Part shown: piece by piece, positions 16,448 through 25,734 of the stretch
How positions within the stretch are numbered: the first letter of the stretch is position 1
How the letters are laid out: each line of letters opens with the position of its first letter
NCBI RefSeq assembly: GCF_003052515.2
Contig: NZ_QARE02000012.1
Location: 62,001-126,000 of the forward strand
Direction: 5' to 3'
Length of the DNA: 64,000 nt
DNA from: Pseudomonas sp. RIT409
GTDB taxonomy: Bacteria > Pseudomonadota > Gammaproteobacteria > Pseudomonadales > Pseudomonadaceae
Made by a program: the position numbers and the translations under genes
Notes under the pieces: model-generated
The model's database searches: none
The model's input: only the letters and a program-made list of their open reading frames with translations
Told to the model about the DNA's origin: nothing

Positions 16448-17044
16448 TCAATGACCCTGCCAGTGGGCCGTCAACGGAGGGTGGTTCCCGGTCACTGGGT
16501 CGCTGTTCGGAAACGGCAGACGCGCGATGCGCTCGATCATCGCCTCGGTCGGCGCCTCCCGGCAGATGTCCCAGTTCTGGCCCGGCGGATAGCCGCCCAC
16601 CACCAGGAAATCTTCGCTGGCCGACAACCGACAGTGGCCCGTCCCGGCAGGCAACAGCACGACATCACCCTTGTTCACGGTGACCTCCACGCCCTGTGGG
16701 CCTCCCAGGATCAGCCGTGCGCTGCCCGCGGCGAAGCCGAGTACTTCATGGGCGGTGGAGTGGTAGTGGTGATAATCGAACACACCGTCCCGCCATGCCG
16801 GTTTCCAGCCATTGCGGGTGAACAAGGCTTCCATGGCCGAAGCGACATCGCCATCGGTAACGACGTCGCGGTAATGCAGCACCGGTAGGATCGGATTGTT
16901 CGGTACCCAGTCATTGCGCTGCAATAGCAGTGTCTCGAGCGCGTGCATCGTTTTTGCTCCAGCGAACCCCGTCGGCAATACCCAGGCGACGGCGCCGACG
17001 GTCAGTGCCTTTGAAATGAGTGCGCGCCTGTGCCATGTCTTCAT
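16448..17044 (-). CDS. YjlB-like cupin with N-terminal export signal
   Basis: About 198 residues. The body resembles the Bacillus YjlB cupin family: PNNPILPVLHYRD, then GVFDYHHYHSTAHEVLGFAAG (cupin motif 1) and GDVVLLPAGTGHCRLS (cupin motif 2), with His and Glu residues suited to bind a metal. Unusually, a leader MKTWHRRALISKALTVGAVA precedes the domain and looks like a Sec or weak Tat signal ending near FAGA. The ATG at 17044 has GAGGG six bases upstream; an internal ATG before HALETLL would give a cytosolic form. Function unknown. Confidence 0.82.
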   Translation of the reverse strand: MKTWHRRALISKALTVGAVAWVLPTGFAGAKTMHALETLLLQRNDWVPNNPILPVLHYRDVVTDGDVASAMEALFTRNGWKPAWRDGVFDYHHYHSTAHEVLGFAAGSARLILGGPQGVEVTVNKGDVVLLPAGTGHCRLSASEDFLVVGGYPPGQNWDICREAPTEAMIERIARLPFPNSDPVTGNHPPLTAHWQGH

Positions 17045-17266
17045 CGTGTTCCCTCTGGTCTCCTGACCGCGGACGCGCGCGTCACGTTCCCTCACCACCG
17101 CCTACATTGAACCCTTGCACGACAGGCGGGGTCGTTTGATTCGTGCCCTTGCAACAAAGGTCATTTGTACCTGCCCAGCTGTTTTGGTGGCGGAAGACAG
17201 GGCGATAATTTCGCCGATTGGATGTCCAGACGTGGCCCACGAAGGGCCGAAGAAGAGGTTAGAACA

Positions 17267-18604
17267 ATGATGACGGTACAGCGCCTTGCCCTGTTGATGA
17301 CCGCCGCGGCCTTGCTCGGCGGCTGCGGCGAAAACGCCAAATTACCCTTTCAGGCAGGCGTTGGCCCCAAGCCACAGTTGCCCGAGCCGACGCAGTCGTT
17401 GATTCCGACGGTGAAGGTGTCAAAGGCCGTGGGTTGGCAGGGGACCCATGCGCCTGTCGCGCCACCCGGTTTCAAGGTGCAGGCGCTGGCGGACCGTCTT
17501 GAGCACCCGCGCTGGTTGTACAAACTGCCGAATGGCGATGTGCTGGTAGCAGAAAGCAACACGCCGCCCAAGCCGGAGGGGACTACCGACGGTGGTTCAG
17601 GCCTGATGGCCTGGGCCAAGCGCACAGCGGCTGGCATCGTGATGTCGCGGGCAGGGGCGGACGCGCAGAGCGCGAATCGCATCACCTTGCTTCGCGACGC
17701 CGATGGCGATGGCAAGGCTGAGGTGCGTACGGTCTTCATCAGTGGGCTGAGTTCGCCGTTCGGGATGGCGCTGGTGGGCAACGAGTTGTACATCGCCAAT
17801 GCTGACGCCGTGGTCAAGGTGCCTTATCAGGATGGGCAGACCGAGATCACCGCCACGCCGGTCAAGGTGACTGACTTGCCTGCCGGCATCAATCACCATT
17901 GGACCAAAAACATCGTTGCCAATGGCGACGGCAGCAAGCTGTATGTAACGGTCGGGTCCAACAGCAACGTCGGCGAGAATGGTCTGGAAGCCGAAGAGGG
18001 CCGCGCCGCGATCTGGGAAGTCGACCCCCGGACCGGCCAGAAACGTCTGTTTGCCAGTGGCCTGCGTAACCCCAACGGTCTGGCCTGGAAACCGGGCACC
18101 TCGGAACTCTGGACAGTGGTCAACGAGCGGGATGAGATTGGCAGCGACTTGGTGCCCGATTATCTGACGTCGGTGAAGGACGGCGCGTTTTATGGCTGGC
18201 CCTGGAGTTATTACGGCAGTCATGTCGATGCGCGCGTCCAGCCACCGCGTCCTGACAAGGTCAGCCAGGCCATCGCGCCGGACTACGCGCTGGGCACCCA
18301 CGTTGCGCCGTTGGGCCTGACGTTTTCGGACGCCCAGGGGATGCCGCAGAACTTCTCGAACGGCGTGTTCGTCGGTGAGCACGGTTCGTGGAACCGCAAC
18401 CCGCAGTCAGGTTACAAGGTGGTGTTCATCGGCTTTCAGGATGGCAAGCCGACAGGCATGCCGATCGACTTTCTCACGGGCTTTCTGAACAATGAGGGCG
18501 AGGCCCAGGGCCGCCCCGTGGGGGTCATTCTCGATCAGCAAGGCGCGCTGCTGGTGGCGGATGATGTGGGCAATACGGTATGGCGAGTGAGCCAGGCGCG
18601 CTAG
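17267..18604 (+). CDS. Sorbosone-dehydrogenase-like (PQQ-type) beta-propeller lipoprotein
   Basis: About 445 residues. The start MMTVQRLALLMTAAALLGGC carries a lipobox LGGC, so the mature protein is a lipoprotein on the periplasmic side. The rest is a six-bladed beta-propeller of the glucose/sorbosone dehydrogenase family, with FKVQALADRLEHPRWLY, FISGLSSPFGMAL, LRNPNGLAWKPGT and FVGEHGSWNR as typical blades. Such proteins use PQQ to oxidise sugars or aldehydes. AGAGG stands 8 bases before the ATG at 17267. It appears to be monocistronic. Confidence 0.85.
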   Translation: MMTVQRLALLMTAAALLGGCGENAKLPFQAGVGPKPQLPEPTQSLIPTVKVSKAVGWQGTHAPVAPPGFKVQALADRLEHPRWLYKLPNGDVLVAESNTPPKPEGTTDGGSGLMAWAKRTAAGIVMSRAGADAQSANRITLLRDADGDGKAEVRTVFISGLSSPFGMALVGNELYIANADAVVKVPYQDGQTEITATPVKVTDLPAGINHHWTKNIVANGDGSKLYVTVGSNSNVGENGLEAEEGRAAIWEVDPRTGQKRLFASGLRNPNGLAWKPGTSELWTVVNERDEIGSDLVPDYLTSVKDGAFYGWPWSYYGSHVDARVQPPRPDKVSQAIAPDYALGTHVAPLGLTFSDAQGMPQNFSNGVFVGEHGSWNRNPQSGYKVVFIGFQDGKPTGMPIDFLTGFLNNEGEAQGRPVGVILDQQGALLVADDVGNTVWRVSQAR

Positions 18605-18789
18605 GCCCGACACTCCCACGCCCGGTCCACGCATCGCTGCGAATGGCGGGGCCGGGCTGTTCGTAGGGGCTTGATCAGGGCGTGGCTGGCCCAGGCAACG
18701 CCGCCGTCAAACCGGCGTTGGAGGCAGGGGCAACTTGTGCTGTACTGCGCAGCGCGCCTGTTGTCTCTCACTCCGCCGTTGGATGCCCC

Positions 18790-19671
18790 ATGAGCTTGCT
18801 TTCTTCTCCCCATCGTCATGTGCTCGGCATGTGGCTGATGGTCGGTGTGGCGTTTGTGTTCGCCAGCCACGATGCTGTCTCGAAAACCATGATCCTCGTG
18901 CTGCCTGTCGTCTTCGTGGCGTGGGCGCGTTATTTAATCCATACCCTGATCGTGACCAGCCTGATCATCAGGGAAAAACGCCAGCGGGCCTTTCACACCC
19001 GCAGGCCGGCGCTGCATCTGGTGCGGTCCTTGTTCCTGTTGGGTGACAGCCTGACCTTTCTATTCGGGCTGACGCATGTGCCGCTGGCCGAATCGACGGC
19101 GCTGGTGTTTTTAGCCCCGGCTTTTGTCACCCTGCTGTCTCCACTGGTTTTCGGCATCCACGCCGACCGCCTGCAGTGGCTGTCCGTGATCGTCGGATTC
19201 ATAGGTGTGCTGGTGGTCATCAATCCCACCCGCGAGGGGTTCTCGCTCTGGATGCTGTTTCCACTGGCCTCGGCATTCTGTTTTGCGGTCTATCAAGTAT
19301 TGACGCAGCTGGCGGGCGAATCGGACAGCCCCTCGGTGTGCAGCTTTTATGTGGGCGTGTTCAGCACGGCGATCCTGAGCCTGGTGGTGCCGTTCTTTTG
19401 GGCCACGCCTAGCCTTTCCCAGTGTGCCATGCTGCTGATGCTGGGCGGATTGGGGATGACGGCGCATCTGCTGATTTCCAAATCCTATGTTTATGCGTCG
19501 TCATCGGTCCTGGCCCCATTGGGGTACTTGCAAATCCTTTTCGCTGCCGTGTACGGCGTGGTGTTTTTCGACAGCTACCCGGTGCTGTCCTCATCGCTGG
19601 GAATGGCGCTGATCTGCCTGAGCGGCCTGCTGGTGTATTTCAAGCGCGTGCCCCTGACTCTGACCGAGTGA
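18790..19671 (+). CDS. EamA/DMT family transporter
   Basis: About 293 residues with ten predicted membrane helices in two EamA repeats (about 10-140 and 150-285); the first repeat ends in VPLAESTALVFLAPAFVTLLSP, a common DMT motif. Such carriers export or import metabolites; the substrate is unknown. The ATG at 18790 begins at the first helix; longer in-frame readings lack membrane character. It converges with a second EamA gene 12 bp away but the two are not close paralogues. Confidence 0.88.
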   Translation: MSLLSSPHRHVLGMWLMVGVAFVFASHDAVSKTMILVLPVVFVAWARYLIHTLIVTSLIIREKRQRAFHTRRPALHLVRSLFLLGDSLTFLFGLTHVPLAESTALVFLAPAFVTLLSPLVFGIHADRLQWLSVIVGFIGVLVVINPTREGFSLWMLFPLASAFCFAVYQVLTQLAGESDSPSVCSFYVGVFSTAILSLVVPFFWATPSLSQCAMLLMLGGLGMTAHLLISKSYVYASSSVLAPLGYLQILFAAVYGVVFFDSYPVLSSSLGMALICLSGLLVYFKRVPLTLTE

Positions 19672-19683
19672 TGCCCCGGCCCT

Positions 19684-20586
19684 TCAGCGGGAAAAGCGGC
19701 GCGCCCCGACGACACAGAGGATGACGCCCACGGTCACGCCCACCAAGGCCACGCTCACGTCTTCGTGCAGCAGTGTGGCAGCCAGTGCCAGCCCGAAGAA
19801 TGGCTGGAGCAACTGCAACTGGCCGACCGCGGCGATCCCGCCCTGCACCAGTCCCCGATACCAGAAGACGAAACCGATGAGCATGCTGAACAGCGACACG
19901 TAGCCCAGGCTGATCCAGGCCGCAAGACCGACAGAGGCGAACGACGCGGGCGCGTTCAGCCAGGTCAGCACCAGCATCATTGGCAGTGCCAGCACCAACG
20001 CCCAGCAGATCACCTGCCACCCGCCCAGCGTCCGTGAGAGTTTTGCCCCTTCGGCATAGCCCAGCCCGCAGGCAAGGATCGCCAGCAGCATCAGCAGGTC
20101 ACCGACCGGAGAAGCACTCAGGCCCTGCGCCAGGGCATAGCCCACCACCAACGCGCTGCCAAGTCCGGAGAATGCCCAAAAGGCCGGGCGTGGTCGTTCA
20201 CCGCCCCGCCATACGGCGAACGCGGCGGTGGCCAGCGGCAACAGGCCGACGAAAACGATCGAGTGCGCCGAGGTGACGTACTGCAAAGCCAGGGCCGTGA
20301 GCAGCGGAAAGCCGATCACGACCCCCAGGGCGACGATGCACAGCGGCCACACTTGGGATGCGGTGGGGCGCCGTTGCTTGAGCAGCCACAGCAAGCACAA
20401 CGCGACCGCTCCGGCGATGGAGGCGCGTGCGACCGTCAGGAATACGGGCGCGATGTCCTGCACGGCGATCCGCGTGGCAGGCAACGAACCGCTGAAGATC
20501 AGCACGCCGATCAGGCCGTTGAGCCAGCCGCTGGATACGCGTGGGCTGGGTAGATGGGAGCGAGACAGCGGCGATGCATGTTCCAT
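19684..20586 (-). CDS. EamA/DMT family transporter, paired with a MocR regulator
   Basis: About 300 residues with ten membrane helices (starting at WLNGLIGVLIFSGSLPATRIAV). The ATG at 20586 has AGGA about 10 bases upstream. The gene is divergent from a MocR-type regulator, a very common pair in proteobacteria in which the regulator controls the exporter in response to an amino compound. An inverted repeat GACAAT-N6-ATTGTC lies between the two starts. Confidence 0.9.
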   Translation of the reverse strand: MEHASPLSRSHLPSPRVSSGWLNGLIGVLIFSGSLPATRIAVQDIAPVFLTVARASIAGAVALCLLWLLKQRRPTASQVWPLCIVALGVVIGFPLLTALALQYVTSAHSIVFVGLLPLATAAFAVWRGGERPRPAFWAFSGLGSALVVGYALAQGLSASPVGDLLMLLAILACGLGYAEGAKLSRTLGGWQVICWALVLALPMMLVLTWLNAPASFASVGLAAWISLGYVSLFSMLIGFVFWYRGLVQGGIAAVGQLQLLQPFFGLALAATLLHEDVSVALVGVTVGVILCVVGARRFSR

Positions 20587-20640
20587 GGCGTGGTGTCCTA
20601 GTCGTGATTGCGTGGGCGAAAGCCTAAGGTGCAGAATCAG

Positions 20641-20658
20641 GACAATCAAAGAATTGTC
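20641..20658. promoter_or_regulatory. Candidate MocR operator
   Basis: GACAAT (20641-20646) and ATTGTC (20653-20658) form a perfect 6-bp inverted repeat with a 6-base spacer, ending directly before the ATG of the MocR gene and 55 bp from the divergent transporter start. Its position suits autoregulation; binding is inferred. Confidence 0.45.
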
Positions 20659-22008
20659 ATGGATACATTCCTTATGCCACCTGCGCGCTACAAAACCTTG
20701 GTAGATCGCTTCGCCCATGACATCACCTCCGGGGCGCTGGCACCGGGGACCCGGTTGCCGACCCATCGACAACTCGCCGAGCAGGAAGGGGTCGCGCTGG
20801 TGACTGCATCTCGCGTCTATGCCGAGCTGGAGGCGATGGGGTTGGTCAGCGGTGAGACGGGGCGGGGGACTTATGTGCGGGAAATCGCCTTGCCTCTCAG
20901 CCATGGGGTCGATCAGCAAGCGCCGGGCGCCGGTGTGCTGGACCTCAATTTCAATTACCCCGCGCTGCCGGGCCAGGGCGAAATGCTGCGCACCGGCTTG
21001 CGTCAACTGGCGCTCAGCGGTGATCTGGACGCCCTGTTGCGCTATCAACCTCACGCCGGGCGCGGCCATGAACGGGCCTGCTTTGCCCGTCACTTGGCGG
21101 AGCGGGGTCTGCAGGTCAGTTCGGATGAGGTCGTCATCGTCAGCGGAGCGCAGCACGGGCTGGCGGCGATTGCCATGGCGCTGCTCAAGCCCGGCGATGT
21201 CGTGGCGGTGGACGCGTTGACCTATTCGGGGTTCAAGGTGCTGGCCGAGGCCCTTCGCATTGAAATGCTGCCGATTCCCTTGACCGATAACGGCCCGGAC
21301 TTCAATGCGCTGGAGCGCCATTGTCGCCTGCGACGTGTCAAAGCGGTCTACGCCATGCCCACGCTGCACAATCCCATGGGCTGGGTGCTGGATCAGGCTT
21401 GGAGGGCGCGGTTGGTGAGTCTGGCACGCACGCATGGGCTGATGCTGATCGAGGACGCCGCCTATGCGTTTCTGGCGGAGGATCCGCCGCCTGCGCTGCG
21501 CACGTTGGCGCCGGAACTGACGGTGTACGTCTCGGGGTTTTCCAAGAATGTCGCCACGGGGTTGAGGGTCGGGTATGTCGTGGCGCCTTTGCGCTGGGTG
21601 GCGGCCATCGAGCGTGCCGTCAGAGCCACGACCTGGAACACGGCGGGCGTCATGACCGCGCTGATCTGCCAATGGATAGAGGACGGCACCGTCGCCCGCC
21701 TGGAGGCGGAAAAGCGCGAGGACGCCAGGGCCCGACAGGCGGTGGCGCAGAGGCGGTTAATTGGGCTGAACCTTATCAGCCATCCCGCCTCGTATTTCAT
21801 ATGGGTGCCGTTGCCGGAAGAAGCGCGGGCCGATCAGGTGGCAATGGAATTGCTCGAGATGAACGTTGCGGTGTCGACCGCCGAGCCCTTCGCCATCTCC
21901 AGCCCCTTGCCCCATGCCATTCGCCTGGCACTGGGGTCGGTGGACAAGGCGGCGCTGGATGTTGCATTGGGTAAAGTGCGACAGGTTCTGGGCAACTACG
22001 GTGTTTAG
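20659..22008 (+). CDS. MocR-type regulator (GntR HTH fused to class I aminotransferase fold)
   Basis: 449 residues. The N-terminal GntR winged helix (about 8-75) contains GTRLPTHRQLAEQEGVALVT; the C-terminal fold-type I PLP domain (about 95-445) has PTLHNPMG, IEDAAY and the PLP-lysine motif SGFSKNVATGLRVGY. MocR proteins use PLP and an amino compound as signal, mostly without catalysis. Divergent from an EamA transporter, its likely target. Confidence 0.93.
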   Translation: MDTFLMPPARYKTLVDRFAHDITSGALAPGTRLPTHRQLAEQEGVALVTASRVYAELEAMGLVSGETGRGTYVREIALPLSHGVDQQAPGAGVLDLNFNYPALPGQGEMLRTGLRQLALSGDLDALLRYQPHAGRGHERACFARHLAERGLQVSSDEVVIVSGAQHGLAAIAMALLKPGDVVAVDALTYSGFKVLAEALRIEMLPIPLTDNGPDFNALERHCRLRRVKAVYAMPTLHNPMGWVLDQAWRARLVSLARTHGLMLIEDAAYAFLAEDPPPALRTLAPELTVYVSGFSKNVATGLRVGYVVAPLRWVAAIERAVRATTWNTAGVMTALICQWIEDGTVARLEAEKREDARARQAVAQRRLIGLNLISHPASYFIWVPLPEEARADQVAMELLEMNVAVSTAEPFAISSPLPHAIRLALGSVDKAALDVALGKVRQVLGNYGV

Positions 22009-22151
22009 TCAGTCGGTTGGGTTATAGGGGAAAGTTGTTTTATTCGATAAATCGTAAAGGACTTTCTCTGCGCGCCTACCATTGGCGAAATCGATAGTTA
22101 ACATCATCGATCACGTGTTCTTTTTTTTCTGTAAAGGAGCAGGATAGAGCC

Positions 22152-22865
22152 ATGTTGAATTGTTTGCGAAGGACACCTGCGATGAGAATTTCCACTTTGC
22201 TGACGCTTGTCGCCGTATTGACCGGTGGCCTGGTAGCCGCGGTGCCCGCAAGCGCCGCGACGTCGGCAGCCGACGAACCGATTTGCCACTTCATGCCCAT
22301 GGCAGACAGCGGTGTGGGCCTGAGCAAGTCGCAGTCAGTGGGCGTTCTTTACAGCGAAAATACCGTCGCTACCTTGAACTACCTCGAGCACTATCACGCG
22401 GTCGCCGTGAAGGGGGTCAAGAACGGTGCGCTGGATTCGCGTATTCGCGAAGCGTTCGTCAACAGCTCTGATCCAAAGTTGGCCATCGACTGGCTTAAAG
22501 CATCCATTGCCAAGGAATTCGCGTCGGTCACTGTCTATGACAATCTGGACGCGCTCATGAAGGCACGACCCGATGTGGTCGTCATGCTCGACACCTATAG
22601 CCAATTGGTTACCCAGCGCAACAGCAAGGTTGAAGCGCGGTTCGTCGCCAAGTTTTATGACGCCAACCTTCAATACATTGGCAAAGCCGAAGGCTTGGGC
22701 ACCCAGGAGCTGAGCTCGGTGTGGGGGCATGACAAGGCGGCCCCGGAAATTGCTGCGCAGATCAACCAGCAGCGTGAACTGCAAGTCGATGCACTCAAAC
22801 GGTTCGACATGTCGCTCAAGGCGCTGGTGACCTCCGGTGAGGTGGCGCAGGTGGCGGGCAACTGA
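22152..22865 (+). CDS. Secreted protein of unknown function
   Basis: 237 residues with a signal peptide (ISTLLTLVAVLTGGLVAAVPASA, processed near ASA-AT). The mature part contains VGVLYSENTVATLNYLEHYH and a central region FASVTVYDNLDALMKARPDVVVMLDTYSQLV that reads like an alpha/beta domain, possibly related to lipoproteins that bind small ligands; I do not recognise the family. AGGA lies upstream of the ATG at 22152; a second ATG at 22182 begins directly at the signal peptide core and may be the true start. Stand-alone gene with a 143-bp, fairly AT-rich leader. Confidence 0.75.
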   Translation: MLNCLRRTPAMRISTLLTLVAVLTGGLVAAVPASAATSAADEPICHFMPMADSGVGLSKSQSVGVLYSENTVATLNYLEHYHAVAVKGVKNGALDSRIREAFVNSSDPKLAIDWLKASIAKEFASVTVYDNLDALMKARPDVVVMLDTYSQLVTQRNSKVEARFVAKFYDANLQYIGKAEGLGTQELSSVWGHDKAAPEIAAQINQQRELQVDALKRFDMSLKALVTSGEVAQVAGN

Positions 22866-23015
22866 GCAGGTGACGTTCCCTTGGGATGCCCCGTTTTGGC
22901 TGATTCCACGGGATGCCATGCAACCGCCGATTCCGGCTTGATCCTGAACTTAATCGTCCCGCTTGCCCCCTAACTCCCGACGGCTGCCTGTGCAGCGCCA
23001 ACGGAGGTGATGACC

Positions 23016-23426
23016 TTGAGCAAGCAAGCCCTTTGCGAACGCTACCTCGGCTACATCGACTGCCTGAATCGCCAGGACTGGTCCCATCTGGGGGAATTCG
23101 TCGCGCCCGATGTCCATTACAACGGCCAGCGCATCGACCTCGCCGGTTACCAGGCGATGTTGGAAAACGACTTCCGGGCGATACCCGACCTGCGCTTCGT
23201 TGTTGATCGGTTGATTGCCGATCCACCCCATATTGCCGCGCGGCTGTGCTTCGATTGCACGCCCATCGGTGACCTCTTCGGTCTGCCGGTCAACGGACAG
23301 CGGGTCCGTTTCACTGAAAACGTGTTTTATGAGTTTCAGGAAGACCGGATCGTCAACGTGCACTCGGTCATCGACAAAGCGGCAGTGGCCCTGCAACTGC
23401 CCGTCGCGTCGAGGAATGACCGCTAG
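23016..23426 (+). CDS. SnoaL-like (ester cyclase, NTF2-fold) protein with TTG start
   Basis: About 136 residues of the SnoaL-like polyketide-cyclase/ester-cyclase family: RYLGYIDCLNRQDW at the N-terminus, IPDLRFVVDRLIADPPHIAARL in the middle and RIVNVHSVID near the end. Members catalyse or bind small hydrophobic ligands; this one has no biosynthetic context. An ATG at 23010 lies too close to the strong ribosome site GGAGGTGA (23003-23010). The TTG at 23016, eight bases after GGAGG, is the better start. Confidence 0.8.
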   Translation: MSKQALCERYLGYIDCLNRQDWSHLGEFVAPDVHYNGQRIDLAGYQAMLENDFRAIPDLRFVVDRLIADPPHIAARLCFDCTPIGDLFGLPVNGQRVRFTENVFYEFQEDRIVNVHSVIDKAAVALQLPVASRNDR

Positions 23427-23514
23427 CTCCTGCAGAACCAGACGGTTAGGATAGCCATTCGCAATCATTGGTCGTTGCGTGTCGCTGCTGTAACCGTCGC
23501 TCTCAGGTGTCTGC

Positions 23515-25734
23515 ATGTTCAAAACCAACTTCGCCGACTGGGCCGCCACCCGCCGCAGTCGTCAGTTGATCCTGCGTCTTTTCCCGGCGATCTGCGCGCT
23601 GTTGCTGTTGATCGGCCTCAGTGGCTTTCTGCTGGTGCAGAATGCCTTGAATCAGGACCGCGATGTCCAGCAGCGCTCGCGTATCTTCATTGCCCGCACC
23701 CTGGAGCAAGTGCGCAATGAAGTGGGGCGCAACATCATCAACTACGCCAAATGGGGTGAGGCGTACAAACACCTGCACATGACCGTCGACAAGGTCTGGG
23801 CCGATGATCAGCGCAACGTCGGTCCGATCCCGTACGAACTGTATGGCTACAACGGCGTGCTGGTCATCGACGCTCGGGACCGGACCCGCTACGCAGTGAT
23901 CGATGGCAAGCCTTCGATGATTCAGGCGGGCGACTGGCTGGAAGGCGATCTGGACGGTCTGGTGCGCGACGTGCGATTATCGACGCAAAGCAACGACGGC
24001 CTGGTACGTGCGTTCAGGGTCGCCGGGGTGCCCGCGCTGGTGGCGGCGGCGACCATCAGTCCTGAGTCCGACCCCACCATCCAGCCGGTTCCCGGTCCGG
24101 CCTCGGTGATGATGTTCGTCACCATCTTGGACCCTGTGAAATTGAATCACCTGAGCGACACCTACGGCTTGCCGAGTATTTCCCTGTATGAGCGGCCGGA
24201 GCCGGGCTACGACGTCATGCCCTTGCTGGAATCGACGATCCTGTTGAAATGGATGCCGCCGCGACCCGGCATGGCTTTACTCAAACAGACCCTGCCGCTT
24301 TTTATTTCCGGCGTTCTGCTGCTCGCGGTCGTTCTCGCCATGCTGGTGCGCTACGCCTGGACGCTGGCGCGACAGATCGACGCGCAGTTCCAGGCGCTGC
24401 ATGCCAGCCAACTGGAACTCAGCGGCAGCGAACAGCGTTTTCGCCAACTCTCGTTGCACGATTCGTTGACGGGGCTGGCGAACCGCTTCCGCCTGCATCA
24501 GTTTCTCGACGAACACCTCGGCCACCCGGTGACCTGGCCGTTGACCGTATTGAGCCTGGACCTCGATCGTTTCAAACCTATCAATGACGCGTTGGGGCAC
24601 GCTGTCGGTGATCGCGTGCTTCAAGAAGTCGCCCGGCGTCTGCAGGCCCACGTGCACGAAGGCGACATGGTGGCGCGGTTAGGCGGGGACGAATTCATCG
24701 TGGTGCTGGTCGGCGAAGTGGGCGAGGGCGACGTCGTGGCGCTGTGCAGCCGGCTGGTCGAGGAGGTGTGCCGTCCGATTGAGGTGGAAGGGCAGACCGT
24801 GTTCATCGGTACCAGCATCGGCATCGCCCGGGCCCCCGCCGATGGCCACACCGGCGCAGAGCTGTTGAGCATGGGCGACATCGCCCTGTACCAGGCCAAG
24901 GCGGCGGGCCGCAACACCTGGCGGTTCTACGTCGACAGCATGAAGACCCACTTGCTGGCGCGTCGACAGTTGGAGCACGAGCTGCGCACGGCATTGCTGA
25001 ACGATCAACTGTGCGTGCACTACCAGCCGCGCTACGCAACGGTCGACGGGTCGCTGCGCAGCCTCGAGGCGCTGGTGCGATGGCAGCACCCGGAGCGGGG
25101 CCTGTTGCCGCCGGACGCCTTCATCACGCTGGCCGAAGACACCGGTCTGATCCAGCCGTTAGGGCGCTGGGTACTGGAACGGGCCTGCCGTGATGCGATG
25201 GATTGGCCCCCAGAGGTTGGCCTGTCGGTCAACCTGTCCCCCGGCCAGTTGGCCGACCACGAAGACATCGTCGCCGTGGTCGCCCAGGCCCTGCACGGCA
25301 GCGGCCTGTCTGCGCGCCGTCTGGAGCTGGAAATCACCGAACGGGTGCTGCTGGACCACGCCCAAGGCGCGAAGGCCGCGTTGACCGCGCTGCGTACGCT
25401 GGGAGTGCGCTTGAGCCTGGACGATTTCGGCACGGGTTTCTCATCCCTTGCGTATTTGCGCCAATACCCGCTGGACGGCATCAAGATCGACCGCAGCTTC
25501 ATTGCTCACCTCACAGAGCGGGGCAATGATCTGGCCATCGTCCAGGCGATGATCGACCTGGGGCGTTCGCTGGGCATGACCGTGACCGCGGAAGGTGTGG
25601 AAACCCAAGCCCAGTTGGAATGCCTGCGGCGTCACCCCTGCGATGAAGTGCAGGGCTTTCATTTCAGCCGTGCGGTTCCAGCGGATCAGTTGGCGCCCCT
25701 GTTCGGTCGAGCGCCTTCGACCTCTACCGGCTAG
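23515..25734 (+). CDS. Membrane GGDEF-EAL protein with CHASE4-like periplasmic domain
   Basis: 739 residues: a first membrane helix (about 20-45), a periplasmic CHASE4-like domain (about 50-255, with NYAKWGEAYKHL), a second helix (about 260-285), a GGDEF domain (GGDEF at 390-394) and an EAL domain (E518 in EALVRW, ITERV, DDFGTGFSS from 636, EGVET). Active-site residues for both cyclase and phosphodiesterase appear intact. The inhibitory I-site reads HEGD (381-384) in place of RxxD, so product inhibition is probably weak. It should tune c-di-GMP in response to a periplasmic signal. The C-terminus overlaps the convergent Nudix gene by 11 bp. Confidence 0.93.
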   Translation: MFKTNFADWAATRRSRQLILRLFPAICALLLLIGLSGFLLVQNALNQDRDVQQRSRIFIARTLEQVRNEVGRNIINYAKWGEAYKHLHMTVDKVWADDQRNVGPIPYELYGYNGVLVIDARDRTRYAVIDGKPSMIQAGDWLEGDLDGLVRDVRLSTQSNDGLVRAFRVAGVPALVAAATISPESDPTIQPVPGPASVMMFVTILDPVKLNHLSDTYGLPSISLYERPEPGYDVMPLLESTILLKWMPPRPGMALLKQTLPLFISGVLLLAVVLAMLVRYAWTLARQIDAQFQALHASQLELSGSEQRFRQLSLHDSLTGLANRFRLHQFLDEHLGHPVTWPLTVLSLDLDRFKPINDALGHAVGDRVLQEVARRLQAHVHEGDMVARLGGDEFIVVLVGEVGEGDVVALCSRLVEEVCRPIEVEGQTVFIGTSIGIARAPADGHTGAELLSMGDIALYQAKAAGRNTWRFYVDSMKTHLLARRQLEHELRTALLNDQLCVHYQPRYATVDGSLRSLEALVRWQHPERGLLPPDAFITLAEDTGLIQPLGRWVLERACRDAMDWPPEVGLSVNLSPGQLADHEDIVAVVAQALHGSGLSARRLELEITERVLLDHAQGAKAALTALRTLGVRLSLDDFGTGFSSLAYLRQYPLDGIKIDRSFIAHLTERGNDLAIVQAMIDLGRSLGMTVTAEGVETQAQLECLRRHPCDEVQGFHFSRAVPADQLAPLFGRAPSTSTG

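Noticed and set aside
19684..21672. 662-codon minus-strand frame spanning the EamA transporter and the start of the MocR gene
   Set aside because: Only the part from 20586 downwards has EamA character; the N-terminal half is antisense to the MocR regulator, so the frame is an accidental read-through upstream of the true start.
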